A DNA stretch of 64,000 bases. Origin: Sesamum alatum (Eukaryota; Streptophyta; Magnoliopsida; Lamiales; Pedaliaceae). Shown here one piece after another: positions 21,438 through 33,446 of the stretch. Every line of letters starts with the position of its first letter. Within the stretch, counting starts at the first letter, position 1. The notes under the pieces are model-generated. The model saw only the letters and a program-made list of their open reading frames with translations. It was not told the DNA's origin and made no database searches. The translations under genes were made by a program, and so were the position numbers. Where the stretch lies: assembly GCA_034509735.1 (NCBI GenBank), contig JACGWO010000007.1, forward strand, positions 1,364,001 to 1,428,000, read 5' to 3'.

Positions 21438-24400
21438 ATGAATGCTCCATTTGCGGGAGTTGCTAAAGATGTTAGAGGAAGGCTGGCATGCTACAAAAAG
21501 GACTGGCTTGATACATGTGGCTCCGGTGCACGGTGTGCTGCCTTCTTCTTCTCTTGTTCCAGGAACACATACATATTTGAAAGAGTGTTTTCCAAGTGAA
21601 CTTAAGCAACTGAATGATGTTTTGTCTTTGTTTTGATTCACCATTTCAGGATCTTGGCTCCAACAGCATACATTTTCTTTGCTTCTGCTGTTCCTGTAAT
21701 CGCCTTTGGGGAGCAATTGAGTCGGGATACAGGTTCAAATCCATTATATTAATCTTTGGCTAATTTAACGATGAACTTAAATATAGCAATAACTAGAGGA
21801 GTATTCCCAAGTAATCTAATCTTACCAACAAGAATATAAAGTTACTGAAAATTTATTTCTTGTCATGATAGAGGGGACCTTAAGCCCTGTTGAGACACTT
21901 GCTTCTACTGCTATCTGTGGGGTCATCCAAGCGGTTTTCGGTGGGCAGCCATTGTTGATTCTAGGAGTTGCAGAACCAACTATTATAATGTACCACTACT
22001 TGTATGATTTTGCCAAGACCAGGATAGGAAGAGAACTGTATTTAGCCTGGGTGGGGTGGTAAGCAAAACAGAGTTTTATCTTTTCTGGATTAGTTGGATA
22101 GTCATAAAATGTGCTGTTTAATAAGTACACAAGATCTCTTTTACTCGAACAGGGTCTGTTTCTGGACCGCCGTGATGCTGTTTCTTCTTGCTATTTTTAA
22201 TGCTTGTACCGTTATCACTCGATTCACAAGGGTGGCAGGGGAACTTTTTGGTATGTTAATCACAGTTCTTTTCATCCAGGAAGCCATCAAGGTACTTTTT
22301 TTCCCTTGTATCTTCTTATCTTTTATCCTACTTGATCCTTGTTATCCTAGCCTGTTTATAAACTAGTAATATTGAATCACAGGGTGTGGTGAGTGAATTT
22401 AGCACGCCAGAAGGTGAAAATGCCACAGAAGAGCGAAACCATTTTGAATGGCTTTATATTAATGGGCTACTCGCCGTTATATTCACTGTTGGCGTGCTTA
22501 TCATGTCCCTGAAGACCAGAGAAGCTAGGTCCTGGCGTTATGGTGCAGGTACGCAATGTTTTTATTTTATTGACAACCTCAGTGAAATCTTAACATTTAC
22601 AAGAATTCAACCTTCCGCCCCTATCTGCATAGGCTGGCTTCGGAGTATAATTGCAGACTACGGTGTTCCACTCGTGGTTGTGCTATGGACTGCAATATCT
22701 TACAGCGTGCCGGCCAAAGTTCCTTCTGGAGTACCTAGGAGGCTCAACAGTGCCCTTCCTTGGGATTCGTCATCAATGTACCATTGGACAGTGGTTAAGG
22801 TACTTAATTGTATCTTTCAAACTCCGTCTATGATTGTTCATCTCCATATGTTTGGGACCTCTTTCAAACTCCGTCTATGGTGTTTATCTCATTCATGAAT
22901 TGAAATGCAGCCTAGAGTATGTCTTAGTTATGATACCCCATCTAATGTGGATTTCGAAATCCTTTGCATGCCAAATGAGACTGAAATGATATAACCATAC
23001 TAAAGATCAAGATTATTTTCATCTGATGAACTTGCAGGACATGGGAAAGGTACCAGCAGGGTATACTTTTGCTGCCATTATACCGGCGGTGATGATTGCA
23101 GGTCTATACTTTTTTGATCACAGTGTAGCTTCGCAGCTGGCGCAACAGAAGGAATTCAACCTAACAAAACCAACTGCCTACCACTATGATATGTTGTTGT
23201 TGGGGGTCATGGTACAGGATTGAAGTCGACGAGCATTTCTTATTACTTCTGATTCTCTTTCTCCTCTACTAAAATTCATAACTTTTGCAATCTCAGACTT
23301 TAATCTGCGGATTACTTGGACTTCCTCCTTCGAATGGGGTACTTCCACAAGCTCCAATGCATACCAAGAGTCTTGCAGTCCTTAAGAAGCAGGTGAGAAG
23401 CATGGCTCTGGAGAAATTCTTTTTCATCGTCTTTGCATCTATATGAGTCGAGCACGTTTTGAGAAAATATTTTATCTGTTCTGCAGGTGATTCGGGATAA
23501 AATGGTTAAGTGTGCAAAAGAGGGCATGAAAGAGCAAGTCAGCCACACAGAGATCTATGGACGAATGCACGCTGTGTTTGTTGAGATGGACGATGCTCCA
23601 CCAGTAAGTGCCTCTGCCCCCCTCTCTCTTTCTCTCTCCTATTCATATATCCGGCTTTAATGTAGTCTAATATATAACTTTCGTCCTCTGCAGCAAGCTG
23701 TGGAGAAAGAGTTGGCAGACTTGAAGGAAGCTGTCCTGAAACACGACAAAGAAGGAGAATCAAATGGCAAATTTGATCCTGAAAAGTGTATTGATCTCCA
23801 CTTGCCCGTTCGAGTAAACGAGCAAAGAGTCAGCAACTTTCTGCAATCTGTAGCTGTGGGGCTTGCTATCTGCGCTATGCCTGTGATCAAGATGATACCC
23901 ACCTCAGTTTTATGGGGATACTTCGCCTACATGGGCATTGAAAGCCTCCCAGGTAATCAGTTTTGGGAGAGGCTGCTGTTGCTACTTGTTCCTCCTCGTC
24001 GTCGATTCAAGTAAGTCTTTGCATATTCCTTGGCCTTATCTGTCTACTGAACTAATTTTGGCTTGTTCCTGTGATATCATCTTGATCAATTACTAACACG
24101 GGCTTCTTCCGTTGGCAGAGTCCTTGCAGAGTCCCATGCTTCATTTGTGGAATCAGTCCCTTTCAAATACATAATGTCATTTACACTGTTTCAGTTAGTG
24201 TATCTCTTGGTGTGTTTCGGAATTACCTGGATACCTATTGCCGGAATATTGTTTCCACTACCATTTTTCCTTCTGATAAGCATAAGAGAGCACCTTCTCC
24301 CAAAGGTGTTTCCACCTCAACATCTTCAGGAACTCGATGCAGCTGAGTACGAAGAAATTGTCGGACATCCATTTAGGAGGAGTCCATCTAAGAGGGTACA

Positions 24401-24747
24401 TTAACTCTTTTCCTCCCTCTTACGATAGTCATGAAAAATGCTGCAAACACATTACATATACTTGTTTTCGGTGTTTTTTGAAAACAGGACGGTGAATTAC
24501 CTGATGATGATAGTGGTGAAAGTTCTGACGAATTCACTGATGCTGAAATACTAGACGAGATGACGACCCACAGAGGTGAATTGAAGCACAGGTCGACGAG
24601 CTCAACAGGCAGTTTCCGGTAGGTCACTCATAACCATGACAGTGTCTTAGTTGGTTCAAGTTCTGCCTATGTAGTTGTGCGAAAGTGAATGTAATGGATT
24701 ATAATCTTATGATGATATTCAGGCTATCCCAGAAGGATCACCTGTAA
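21438..24747 (+). CDS. BOR4: BOR4-like borate efflux transporter, copy 2
   Basis: Tandem paralogue of the gene at 7053-10327 with the same 13-exon structure: 21438-21532, 21650-21732, 21872-22058, 22153-22291, 22383-22548, 22633-22799, 23038-23211, 23297-23392, 23487-23603, 23694-24010, 24119-24395, 24488-24618, 24723-24747. All are GT-AG and give 657 residues without internal stops. The same SLC4/BOR motifs are present ([61 protein letters not shown]). The N-terminus is MNAPFAG. Exon 12 lacks 4 bp relative to copy 1 near its end, so the last 15 or so residues are in another frame (ending [10 protein letters not shown]). Intron 6 is longer than in copy 1 and contains a short internal duplication (CTTTCAAACTCCGTCTATG near 22816 and 22862). 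Both genes look functional. Confidence 0.92.
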
Positions 24748-25075
24748 TGAAACTCCCTCTTCAGATTGTTGTCAAGAAAACGGCAGGGAGGAAAAAGCCT
24801 AAAGAAAATCTGCAGATAGGAGACTGACTATTCTTTCTCGACCAAGAGTAGAAACCATCGCGTAGTTTGCAGGAAATCACATAAGCTTTCGATTCTTGTT
24901 TGCATTTCAAGTTTCCAAGTGAAAAATTCGAGCTGCCAAGAGAAAGAAAAATGGCGTAAGGGACCAAGAATATCTTCCAGTTCGTGTACTACGACTTGGC
25001 GATAACTTGGAAATTTTTACTGATATTCTTTTGTTCATTAGTTAAGAGAATTAGACAGACGGCACGTAAACAAAT
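24748..25075. other. BOR copy 2 3' region
   Basis: Conserved with the downstream region of copy 1, including sequence that in the copy 1 frame would extend the protein. Likely 3'UTR. It ends where the copia LTR begins. Confidence 0.6.
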
Positions 25076-25261
25076 TGTGAAATTGTATTAAAGGATTTAG
25101 TATTCCTTGTTCGATACAATGCTATATATATAGTTCTACTAGAAGTTAAATCTAGTAAATATCCTACAGAATAAACTCTAATTTACGACAGCTGCTACAT
25201 AAGCTATTGTACGAAACAAATCACACTAATCGAGTCCAATTATCCTCTGAATCTTGAAACA
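25076..25261 (-). repeat. 3' LTR of the copia element (186 bp)
   Basis: On the plus strand it begins TGTGAAATTGTATTAAAG and ends AATCTTGAAACA (TG...CA). It is directly followed by the pyrimidine run CTTCCCCTC, the complement of the polypurine tract. The left junction falls at ACGTAAACAAAT, where block 1 reads ACATAAACAAATGTGAC. Confidence 0.8.
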
Positions 25262-26740
25262 CTTCCCCTCAAGATGGCTTGAAGATGTCTTCCATAGCTA
25301 GCTTGCTAATGAGAAGTTCAAATTGTCCCCTTTGTAGTTCTTTGGTAAGTATGTCTGTCATATGATCTATAGTTGGTTGTACATAAGAAAGACAAATTAA
25401 CCAACTTTCAATCTTTCTTTGATGAAGTGCTTGTCAACCTCAATGTGTTTTGTTCTGTCATAAAAGACCGGGTTGTGACTTGGGATTTGAAGTCTTCAAA
25501 CAATCTTTCCAGCCAAATTACATGGAAAATCCCATGAGCATGAGATCTAAACTCAGCTTCAGCACTACTTGGAGCCACAACATTCTACTTTTTACTTTGC
25601 AATGTAACGAGATTTCCTCCAACAAACATGAAGTAAAGCGTCTGTCAGTAGTACAACCAGCCCAATCTACATCACTATAAACTTCTATTTGCATGTTGTT
25701 ATTCTTTCGAAACACAAGACCCTTCCCAGGAGTTCCTTTCAGGTATTCTGTGAGTGACCAAGTGAGTGCATGTATGTGACAGATAGATTAACTTTCCTAC
25801 AAACCTTTGAAATTTCTCCTTGTCAATCACATCTTCAGCTTTAACTGGATCAAGTTTCATGTTGGCGTCAAACGGAGTATCTGCAGCTTTACATCCTAGA
25901 AGACCTGTTTCACTTAGAAGATCAAGTATATATTTTCTTCGATTTACAAAGATACCCTTCTTGGATCTAGCAAACTCCATACCAAGAAAATATTTTAAGA
26001 AGATAATAGCTCGAAACTTCAAGAAGATATTTATTTTTACGCTCAGCTACACCATTTTGCTGAGGTGTATCAACACAAGTTGTTTGATGATGAACCCCTT
26101 TCTCAATGAAGAAATTTCCAAGAATTCCTTTAAAATATTCAGTTCCATTATCTGTGTGAAGAATCCCAGTTTTGATTTCAAACAAGTTTTCAATCATTGA
26201 GCAAAATCATCGACCTCAGATTTTTCCGACATTAGGTATACCCAACATAGACGGTGTGATCATCAATAAACTCTACAAACCATTTTTTATTTGATGGGGT
26301 ATTAATCCTTGACGGGCCCCAAATGTCACTATGGATTAGGTAAGATGGTTTTGAAGCTTGATAGATTTTAGGACGACACATCGTCTTATTACTTTTAGAC
26401 AAAATCTACTTCATGTGCAGAAGGAGTTTTATGAAACTGTCCTTCATGACAACCCTTCCAATTTGCTGGTTTTCCATGAAGTTTCCAACATGTCTCACGT
26501 GTATGACATAGTTTGTTACAATTGTCACACCAAATACAAGGTTTGTCATTGGATTTCTTACTAGTACTTGGGTTAGTACCCACTCCAGCCGCAAGGGCAG
26601 AGTTTTCAATAGAATTGTCAAGGTTTTTCTGTTGAGCATAGCAAGACGGCGACTCTCCTCATGACCCATTACACGCATCGCATGCATCCACCTATGTTCG
26701 ATCTCACAACCTTCTAACCCAAGCCATTGGGTTGTTGATG
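25076..26740 (-). mobile_element. Ty1/copia element, internally deleted
   Basis: Minus-strand order from right to left: gag with a CCHC knuckle (CDNCNKLCHTRETC, about 26500-26545), integrase with HSDIWGP, HTDNGTEYF and NGVAERKN (D and E separated by 35 residues), the C-terminal part of reverse transcriptase (KYFLGMEFARSKKGIFVNRR and KLIYLSHTC), RNase H (EVYSDVDWAGCTTDRR), a polypurine tract (complement of CTTCCCCTC at 25262) and a 3' LTR. The protease, half of the integrase and the YVDD part of RT are missing, and several frames are shifted. No 5' LTR is recognised at the right end. It inserted in block 2 between BOR copy 2 and the LINE fragment; block 1 lacks it. Confidence 0.85.
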
Positions 26741-26744
26741 AAAT

Positions 26745-27163
26745 GTTAACTATCAATTTGTATATAACAAGATCTAATAATTTTTCAAAGAAGTGATGGC
26801 ACACTTGGTCTTGGGCATGGCCTAAGAGATAGCACAATGGTTTGACAATCTATCGGGAGGGGAAAGAAGGCAAAATCGTATGCAATTAGAGCAATTCCGA
26901 CCATACTTGATATGCATTCTCTTGGAGCACTAGAAACAGTGCCTAATTTCTCAAGTTATAGACACTGAAGTGAAGCAAGCGATGTTCTATGATAAAGCAC
27001 CGGGGCCTGATGGCTATAGTGCATGCTTCTACAAGAAGTCGTGGTCTGTTGTTGGCAGTGAAGTATGCATTCACAGTCAGACAATTATCCCAAAATGGGC
27101 AAATGCTGAAACAAATCAACTCAACATTTCTTGCCTTAATTCCCAAAGTTTAGAACCTAGGGG
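26745..27163 (+). mobile_element. LINE fragment, block 2 copy
   Basis: Matches 11230-11600 behind BOR copy 1 (ACTATCAATTTGTATATA, GGCCTAAGAGATAGCACAATGG, GGCAAAATCG). It includes the LINE endonuclease-RT linker KAPGPDGYSACFYKKSWSVV, which is better preserved here than in block 1. It is truncated at about 27163 by a MITE. Confidence 0.8.
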
Positions 27164-27690
27164 TGTTCAAAATTTGGTTATGCCATTGAAAATCGGTCAA
27201 ACCAAATTTTTGGTTCGTAGAGAAAATCGAACCTAAAATTTGGTTTGATCTTTTAAAAAAATTCGATATGGTTTTTCTAGTTTGGTTAACGTACCGCCCG
27301 AATACTCAAAATATTGAATATATATTTTTATATTTTAATTTTAAAAATATATAAATTATATTATAAATATATTAATATATTATATATTATTTTACTATTT
27401 GCATATTTTAAATTATATTATAATATAAATTATGAATGTATATAAATATATTATTATATATAAATTATAAATTATATTATGTTTTGTAAAATTCAGTTAT
27501 TTAGTTCTTAAACGAACCAAATCGTAAAAAAGTTTGGTTATAACTAAACTGAACCGGGTAATTCAGTTCGGTATTCGGTATGCCATCTCAAACCGATTCG
27601 ATATTTGGTGTGCCATTTCGACATACCGAATATTCGATTAACCAAAAAACCGGTTTTGGTTTAGTTCGGATACTTTATATCACAAGAAGG
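27160..27690. mobile_element. hAT-like MITE, AT-rich foldback
   Basis: Starts TAGGGGTGTTCAAAATTTGG, a common end of plant hAT MITEs. The outer parts (AACCAAATTTTTGGTTCG and GAACCAAATCG / GGTTTTGGTTTAGTTCGG) are inverted copies around a core made mostly of A and T. The right end lacks the mirror CACCCCTA, so it is truncated or decayed. Confidence 0.55.
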
Positions 27691-28576
27691 TAAATTACAA
27701 CTGACCCGAATATGGAAAATGACATGCAACTTGGTTCTTGCGTTATGCTTGAGCAATGGAAAATTCTAATAAGACACTTTTTCTTAAGATGTTGTATTCC
27801 TGTTGTTGTGATAGACTAATCCAATACTAACCAGATAATTACAATGTAGCTCCACAGACACTTCTAATCAATTTGTGTGAATATTAATGTCAGCTCTTCA
27901 TTCTCAGTCAGAGCCAAAATATGGTCGGAAATAAAATATAAAAAAATGTTAAAATTATTTTCAACATTTTATTCCAACTCGATGTGCTTATTTAATTTAA
28001 TATTTATTTGAGATTTATGATCGAATGATTTAGTTATAATCTTATGAGATTAATAAGTATCTGCCCATTATATTCTATATATTTATATGGCCTATTTTAC
28101 GTTGATTTTATGATGATCGTGAGATTTTAATAGGTTATTTAATATTTCATAACGGTCAGATTTTTCACAAGTATTTAAATGGCTGTTATATTCTTCATTT
28201 GGCGTGTTGAAAAATCTTAATTAGTTTTTAAAAAAAGAATTGTATGAGTTTAAGAAATATATTTTATATTCCCACAACTCTTTTAATAGTTTCGGCAACG
28301 TAACTAATAATTAGTTCCTAGTTTCTTTATCGTTGTACATATGAGATGGATGCTGATGTGAACTAATGAAGTTTTATCTGAAGTTGTGGTCAGCCATTAA
28401 TACTTGCACATAAGAATGCAATAATGGTTTTAAAAGAACAACAATTATTATAACTCTCAATCAATCGGCGTAACTTTGTAATTTTGAATTTATTTGATCA
28501 CTTGATATATTATTTTAATCTATTCTATCGACATATTTAGAAATAATATAAACACAGCTATGCCTCCAAATCCAGC
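27691..28576. other. AT-rich spacer
   Basis: No gene or recognisable repeat is seen. The part next to 28577 should hold the 3'UTR of the AKT1-like gene. Confidence 0.5.
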
Positions 28577-31500
28577 TTAACTAGCCAGGAAAATATGATC
28601 ACCATCTCTTATCAAAGCCAAGTCTTCAATCAACGGTCCGCCTTCTTCCGCTAGAACTTTGGTAGCACGGAAATCAAACTTCTTATACCCCAAATCCAGC
28701 AGCTCTTGAAGAGACTCCGGCAGCAGCACAAGAACTCCTTCTACGTCGGCCCTTTCCGGACAACGTACAAATACTCTAGCAGGGGCACGTCGCGTAGAAG
28801 GACCGGGCGGAGTTGAGACAAACACCGTTCCTCCTGCACAACATGATGATTATGTAACGTAAGAATAGTCCTTGCCAAGAGTAGTTCTTGGAAGTCGAAA
28901 GTATTGTGCTTTAAGTCGTACCTTGGTTTTGTTTACGGCCAGTTGTAAGGATGGCGGCAAGCGAATTCTGAAAATTGCTTCCCGCCCATCCTGTTTGATG
29001 GTCGGGAACGCCCGTCTCTCTGGCGTTTTGTGTTTTGTCGTCTGGTTTGAACTGAGGTATTGTTGGTTCGCTTGGGTACTTCTTAAGGTAATAAGGCAGC
29101 ATTTCTTGCACCTCGGAAGCACCTATGCTTGTGCTTCTTTGGTGTGCCTTTCCGGAACTGCGAGACTCTTGCTTGGTTTGAAACAAGGCGTTGATCCCCT
29201 CATGGCCTTGATAATCGGCTAAGGCACGTGGCGTCCATCCATGCACGTCCGGCTTGTCTATGTCGGCTCCTTGATCCATCAAAAACTTAATGATTTCAAT
29301 GTTTTCTTCGGATATAGCCGTATGCAGGGCCGTGGTTCCCAAGCTGTTGAGCAGGGTGATGTCCCCGCCAAACTTGGTGATTTGTTTGAGTAGGTCGAGG
29401 TCATTCTGCTCGGCTGCATAGCACGCAAACTGGCCCACATCGCCAGAAGATAACGTCGCCCCATTATCAACGAGTACTTTGATCACTGCTTCATGATTCC
29501 CCAATATGGCATCCCATAGAGGAACATTTCCTTCAGAATCTGCATAAAGTTTGAAAGTCATGAGTTGTTTCATTGACAGAAACAATGTTTTCAGCTGCTT
29601 AAGTCCTAACAGCATGGTACCTCTTCTGTTGGGATCCGCTCCATAATCTAAAAGTAGAAGCACACACTCTACATTTCCTTTAGCTGCTGCAAGATGCTGT
29701 ACATAAAGCAGTAAGGTATTATTTCACACCGAATTCATAAATTGAAGGAATAATTACGTCGACACTTCCTAACGCATATTATAAAAGACCCCATTGATTT
29801 TGAAAAATTACACTCGCACCCCGACTGTTATGTTTCACTTTACAAGTTTCTCGTCGACCATCTGGTCTTCAAGAGAGTTCTATAATGTAAAACATGACGG
29901 CAAAGGATGTACGACATTTTTCAAAACCATTTTCTTTTTTAGGTGTGTCAGTGTAATTATGCAAGATATACACTGGCATACCAAAGCGTTGCGTCCATTG
30001 CTATCCAATTCGTTCGGTTCCAAACCTCGTCTCAACAGATGGTGCAGCAATAGATCATCCTCTCTGGCAACTGCAAAGCATAAGCTGAGAGGCACGTCCA
30101 TCCTTCCGTGAGCCAGCATGTGCTCTGTGTCCATCAAAATTTCTTGCATCACGGGGTCGTTCTGTTCTTTCAGATGCTGCATTAAATATTCGACAGATTA
30201 ATTACGCACCAAAGATAGGAGAATGACAACAACAAACTCTCGCACAGGATTGGATATGTTTAACTAAAACAGTTTACCTGAAGAAGGTTGTTCATGATTA
30301 TAGCCCCGTCTCCAACATTAGTTTGGAGGATGTTCAAAAATGCAGTACGATTCAACCGGAGTAGCTGACTCAACCGTTTTGTGCGCACAGTGAAAAGTTG
30401 TGGCCTGTAGCACAGAACGCCGACTTCACCACAAACGTCGCCCGTCTTGCAATCACCAACGACCTAATATGTATAAAACCGTTATAAATATTATTGTAGA
30501 CCTGTTGCATTTCAACTTCGTACATAGAGATAATACATCCCTTTGAGGATCTTGTGATCACAATCTGACCTCTTCCATTCCATTTGTATACGAAATAAGC
30601 TCCTGTAACCAAATTTAACAGTATAAGACAGGTGAAAGACATAGAGATGATGCAATAGATCTCTTTAAATGGACAAGAAAAAAGTGGGTATTGTATGAAT
30701 GAGAATTGATGAAGGGGGAAGTTGATGGAGAGAGAGAGAGAGTACCACTGCCCCATTAACCAAAATGTAAAAATCTGTAGGTGCCTCATTTTGTAAAATT
30801 ACATCTTCCCTCGGTGGAAAATACTCGGCCTTCATCTCAGTGACCTGCAAGGATAGCTCATCAAGAACAAGAACATGAAAATCTAGTCCACCATGGAGTA
30901 TTTGATACTCTTGTTGAAATCAAACAAGCATGACTGGCGAGAAAGGAAAAGTAAAACATGGAATAACAAACGGCATGAACTGACTATATTAAGAGATCGA
31001 AATGAAAAACCAACAACGACAATCACAAAAATGAGTTAGTAGTGGTCATCACCAGCTGAAAGAGAAGGTCATTCGACACGCCTTGGAACAAATACACCTT
31101 ATCAACAAGGGAGTAGAACAGAAAATGCGATATACTTGAACGAATAGCTTTTGGAAGCGCGTCGAGAGTTTCTTGCTGCTGCAGCCCTTCCGAGTCAGTT
31201 CTGTACGTTAGGCTCAGGTGAGCTAGCATCTGCTCTTGCAGACGAGGCGGCAGCTGGTTCCTCTTTGCAAAGCTTGAGGCCGCGTTAATGGTTTCTCTCT
31301 GTAACATATGCAAAAGGGACAGCATTGGAACTGAGGACATCCTAGTTCTGAAGCTTGATACAAAGCCTAAAAATTGAAGGTCCATACTTACATATTTCCT
31401 AGTTCTGAAGGTTGTTTGAACAATCAAGTTGGTCATGTTTCCTATGATGTACGAAGTCAGCCCGAGGTTGAACAGCATGTAGAAAATGTCGAATATCATT

Positions 31501-33133
31501 TCCCCTGTGTTTACAGGATGAAAATCACCATAACCAGTGGTCGTGGCAGTGACGATAGACCAATAAATAGATGTAATGTACCGGTCCCACAAAGGCAGAT
31601 CGTGAAAATTTTCTATTATAGAACCAATCCAGGTGTTCTTCGGATCCGGATGTTTATGAGCGATAAGATAAAAGAAGCAACCAGCACAATGAATCTCAAA
31701 AAGAACCACCTACATGGAGCACACAAGATATATCAGATACGTTCTCGTTCTTGTTCTCGTACTTGCCATGGATGAACATTATCAAATCCTCAAGACACTT
31801 ACACATGTAACTTTTGCCATTCGGACCATGAAGTAACTGTAGTTCCTGTCTTTCTCCAATCTGCAGTAGTATTGTGTTACAAGATTGCACTAACCACAAC
31901 TTTGCAATCTATGAAGAAAATTTGCTATGCACCTACCTCTGAAACATTGCACTGACTCTCCTGAGACGCCAGAGACGAAGCATGCTAAGGTAGCCGTATG
32001 ATTCGACATTTGATGGCAATATCTTCCGTGCAAGCTCTGCGGGTATTGTGGATATCACGTCAAAGATCAACCATGTTCTTGCATACCTCAGAGCAATCAG
32101 CTTTGGGGTGTCGATGAGAAGATAAGTTGCTTTGTCGAGGTAGGCAACGAAAAATGTTAAGATGATGTCAATGAAGAAAAAGCCATTGACAACGTTGTCC
32201 AAGATGGAGAGAACTCCGTTGGGTTCCATATTGAAACCGAATTCGAAAGGAGACACCCATGCTGTGTAGAAGACGAGCACTACAGGAACGCTTCCCACGT
32301 TCTGCAAACATGTAGACCAATTACTTTTTGATGTTTCGCGTATGCAAACTAAACACTTCATATCATGAAAACAAGTCACCATATTCTCTATAAATAAATG
32401 ACATAAACCTCAATTTGAAGAAATTTTGAACCTTATGAACAAGGGAAAGAAGATCAGAAAATTGTGGAAAACAGGACAGAGCAGCTTTACTAGAGCTGAT
32501 TCTTCAGCATTCATTAATTTGTAAGATGATGATGTCTATTGCAAATTTCCCAAAAATGCAATCAAATCACATCGAACAAAACATATACAATACAAACACA
32601 GGCAACATACATACATGATATGATTTCCTCCCACATAAATAATCACATACATAATAAAAAGAAACAAACAATAATCCCTCCACCGAGAAACAAAACCCCT
32701 CGAAATAGCTAGAAAATCAACTACTTGAAATTCTTCACGCATTTGATAAAAATTTCAAGTAATTGTGCTTCTTATTCATGTGCATTTCCTTTTGGTGTCA
32801 TTAATGCATTATGCCCAATTGCAATATGTCATTAATTACATACACCTACGTAAAACGCAGATACGCAGATGTATTCAGGTACAAACATATACATACAGCA
32901 GCGATGTACGTATGCATTTATACGTACCTGTAACGGGGATCACGGGGGGAGATTATAGAAGGACGAAGCTTGACCCTACGGGTGCTGTGGGCTCCCAGGG
33001 CCGGAAGAATACCACTGGAAATGCTGTGCGAGCTTCTCTCATCTCTTGAGAGCCTTTCAGTTTCGTTCTCGATATCTCTCATTCCGCACATCGAGCCCCT
33101 CAATTTGGAGACATCCTTAAACTTTACCCCCAT
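28577..33133 (-). pseudogene. AKT1: AKT1-like Shaker K+ channel with one apparent 1-bp frameshift
   Basis: Inward-type plant Shaker channel for K+ uptake at the plasma membrane. Twelve exons (minus): 33133-32928, 32301-31937, 31860-31803, 31709-31392, 31298-31053, 30844-30746, 30602-30570, 30463-30278, 30176-29982, 29696-29621, 29539-28922, 28833-28577; all GT-AG. Order: N-terminus (SISSGILPALGA), S1-S4 (LRLWRLRRV), pore [13 protein letters not shown]-linker ([20 protein letters not shown]), cyclic-nucleotide-binding domain (VGDCKTGDVCGEVGVLCYRP), ankyrin repeats (GTTALHTAISEENIEIIKFL, HGWTPRALADYQGH) and C-terminal KHA (FVRCPERADVEGVLVLLPES). Exon lengths sum to 2657, one short of a multiple of three. 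The defect is located: in S1, WEAFL is followed in frame by TAG at about 32276, while the expected residues (VLVFYTAW) continue in the next frame. Everything else is intact, so this is either a recent loss-of-function allele or a one-base sequence error. Confidence 0.88.
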
Positions 33134-33446
33134 GTTTGTCTACCTCGTCTCCTTCGCATTGCTCCTCCCCGGTTTCTTCTTTTGTCTTTCTTCCTCGTAC
33201 GTATTTACGGATCAATCAAATGTATTGGTGGCATGCATGCTTGAGGCTTTCCTATTGCCCCTCTTCTCTCTCTCTCTCTCTTCGATGTTTCGGCAGTTAG
33301 CGGCAATCTATTTCTGTCATCGCAACAATGCAATGAAATGCAACCTCCTTTTTCTCAGTGTCATGGGGGATCAGCTTTCTTGGTTTCTCTTTTGCCCTTT
33401 TTCTTGCATTTTTCTGTTATATGATTGTCATGTTTGTTTTATTTTG
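33134..33446. promoter_or_regulatory. Upstream region of the AKT1-like gene
   Basis: Non-coding sequence between the AKT1-like start codon and the next repeat, with a CT run at about 33267-33281. It should contain the promoter (minus strand). No individual element can be called with confidence. Confidence 0.4.

Noticed and set aside
30520..30602. In-frame TGA after VRL in the AKT1-like gene
   Set aside because: It lies behind a proper donor site; exon 7 is only 33 bp and splices cleanly to 30463, keeping the cyclic-nucleotide-binding domain in frame.
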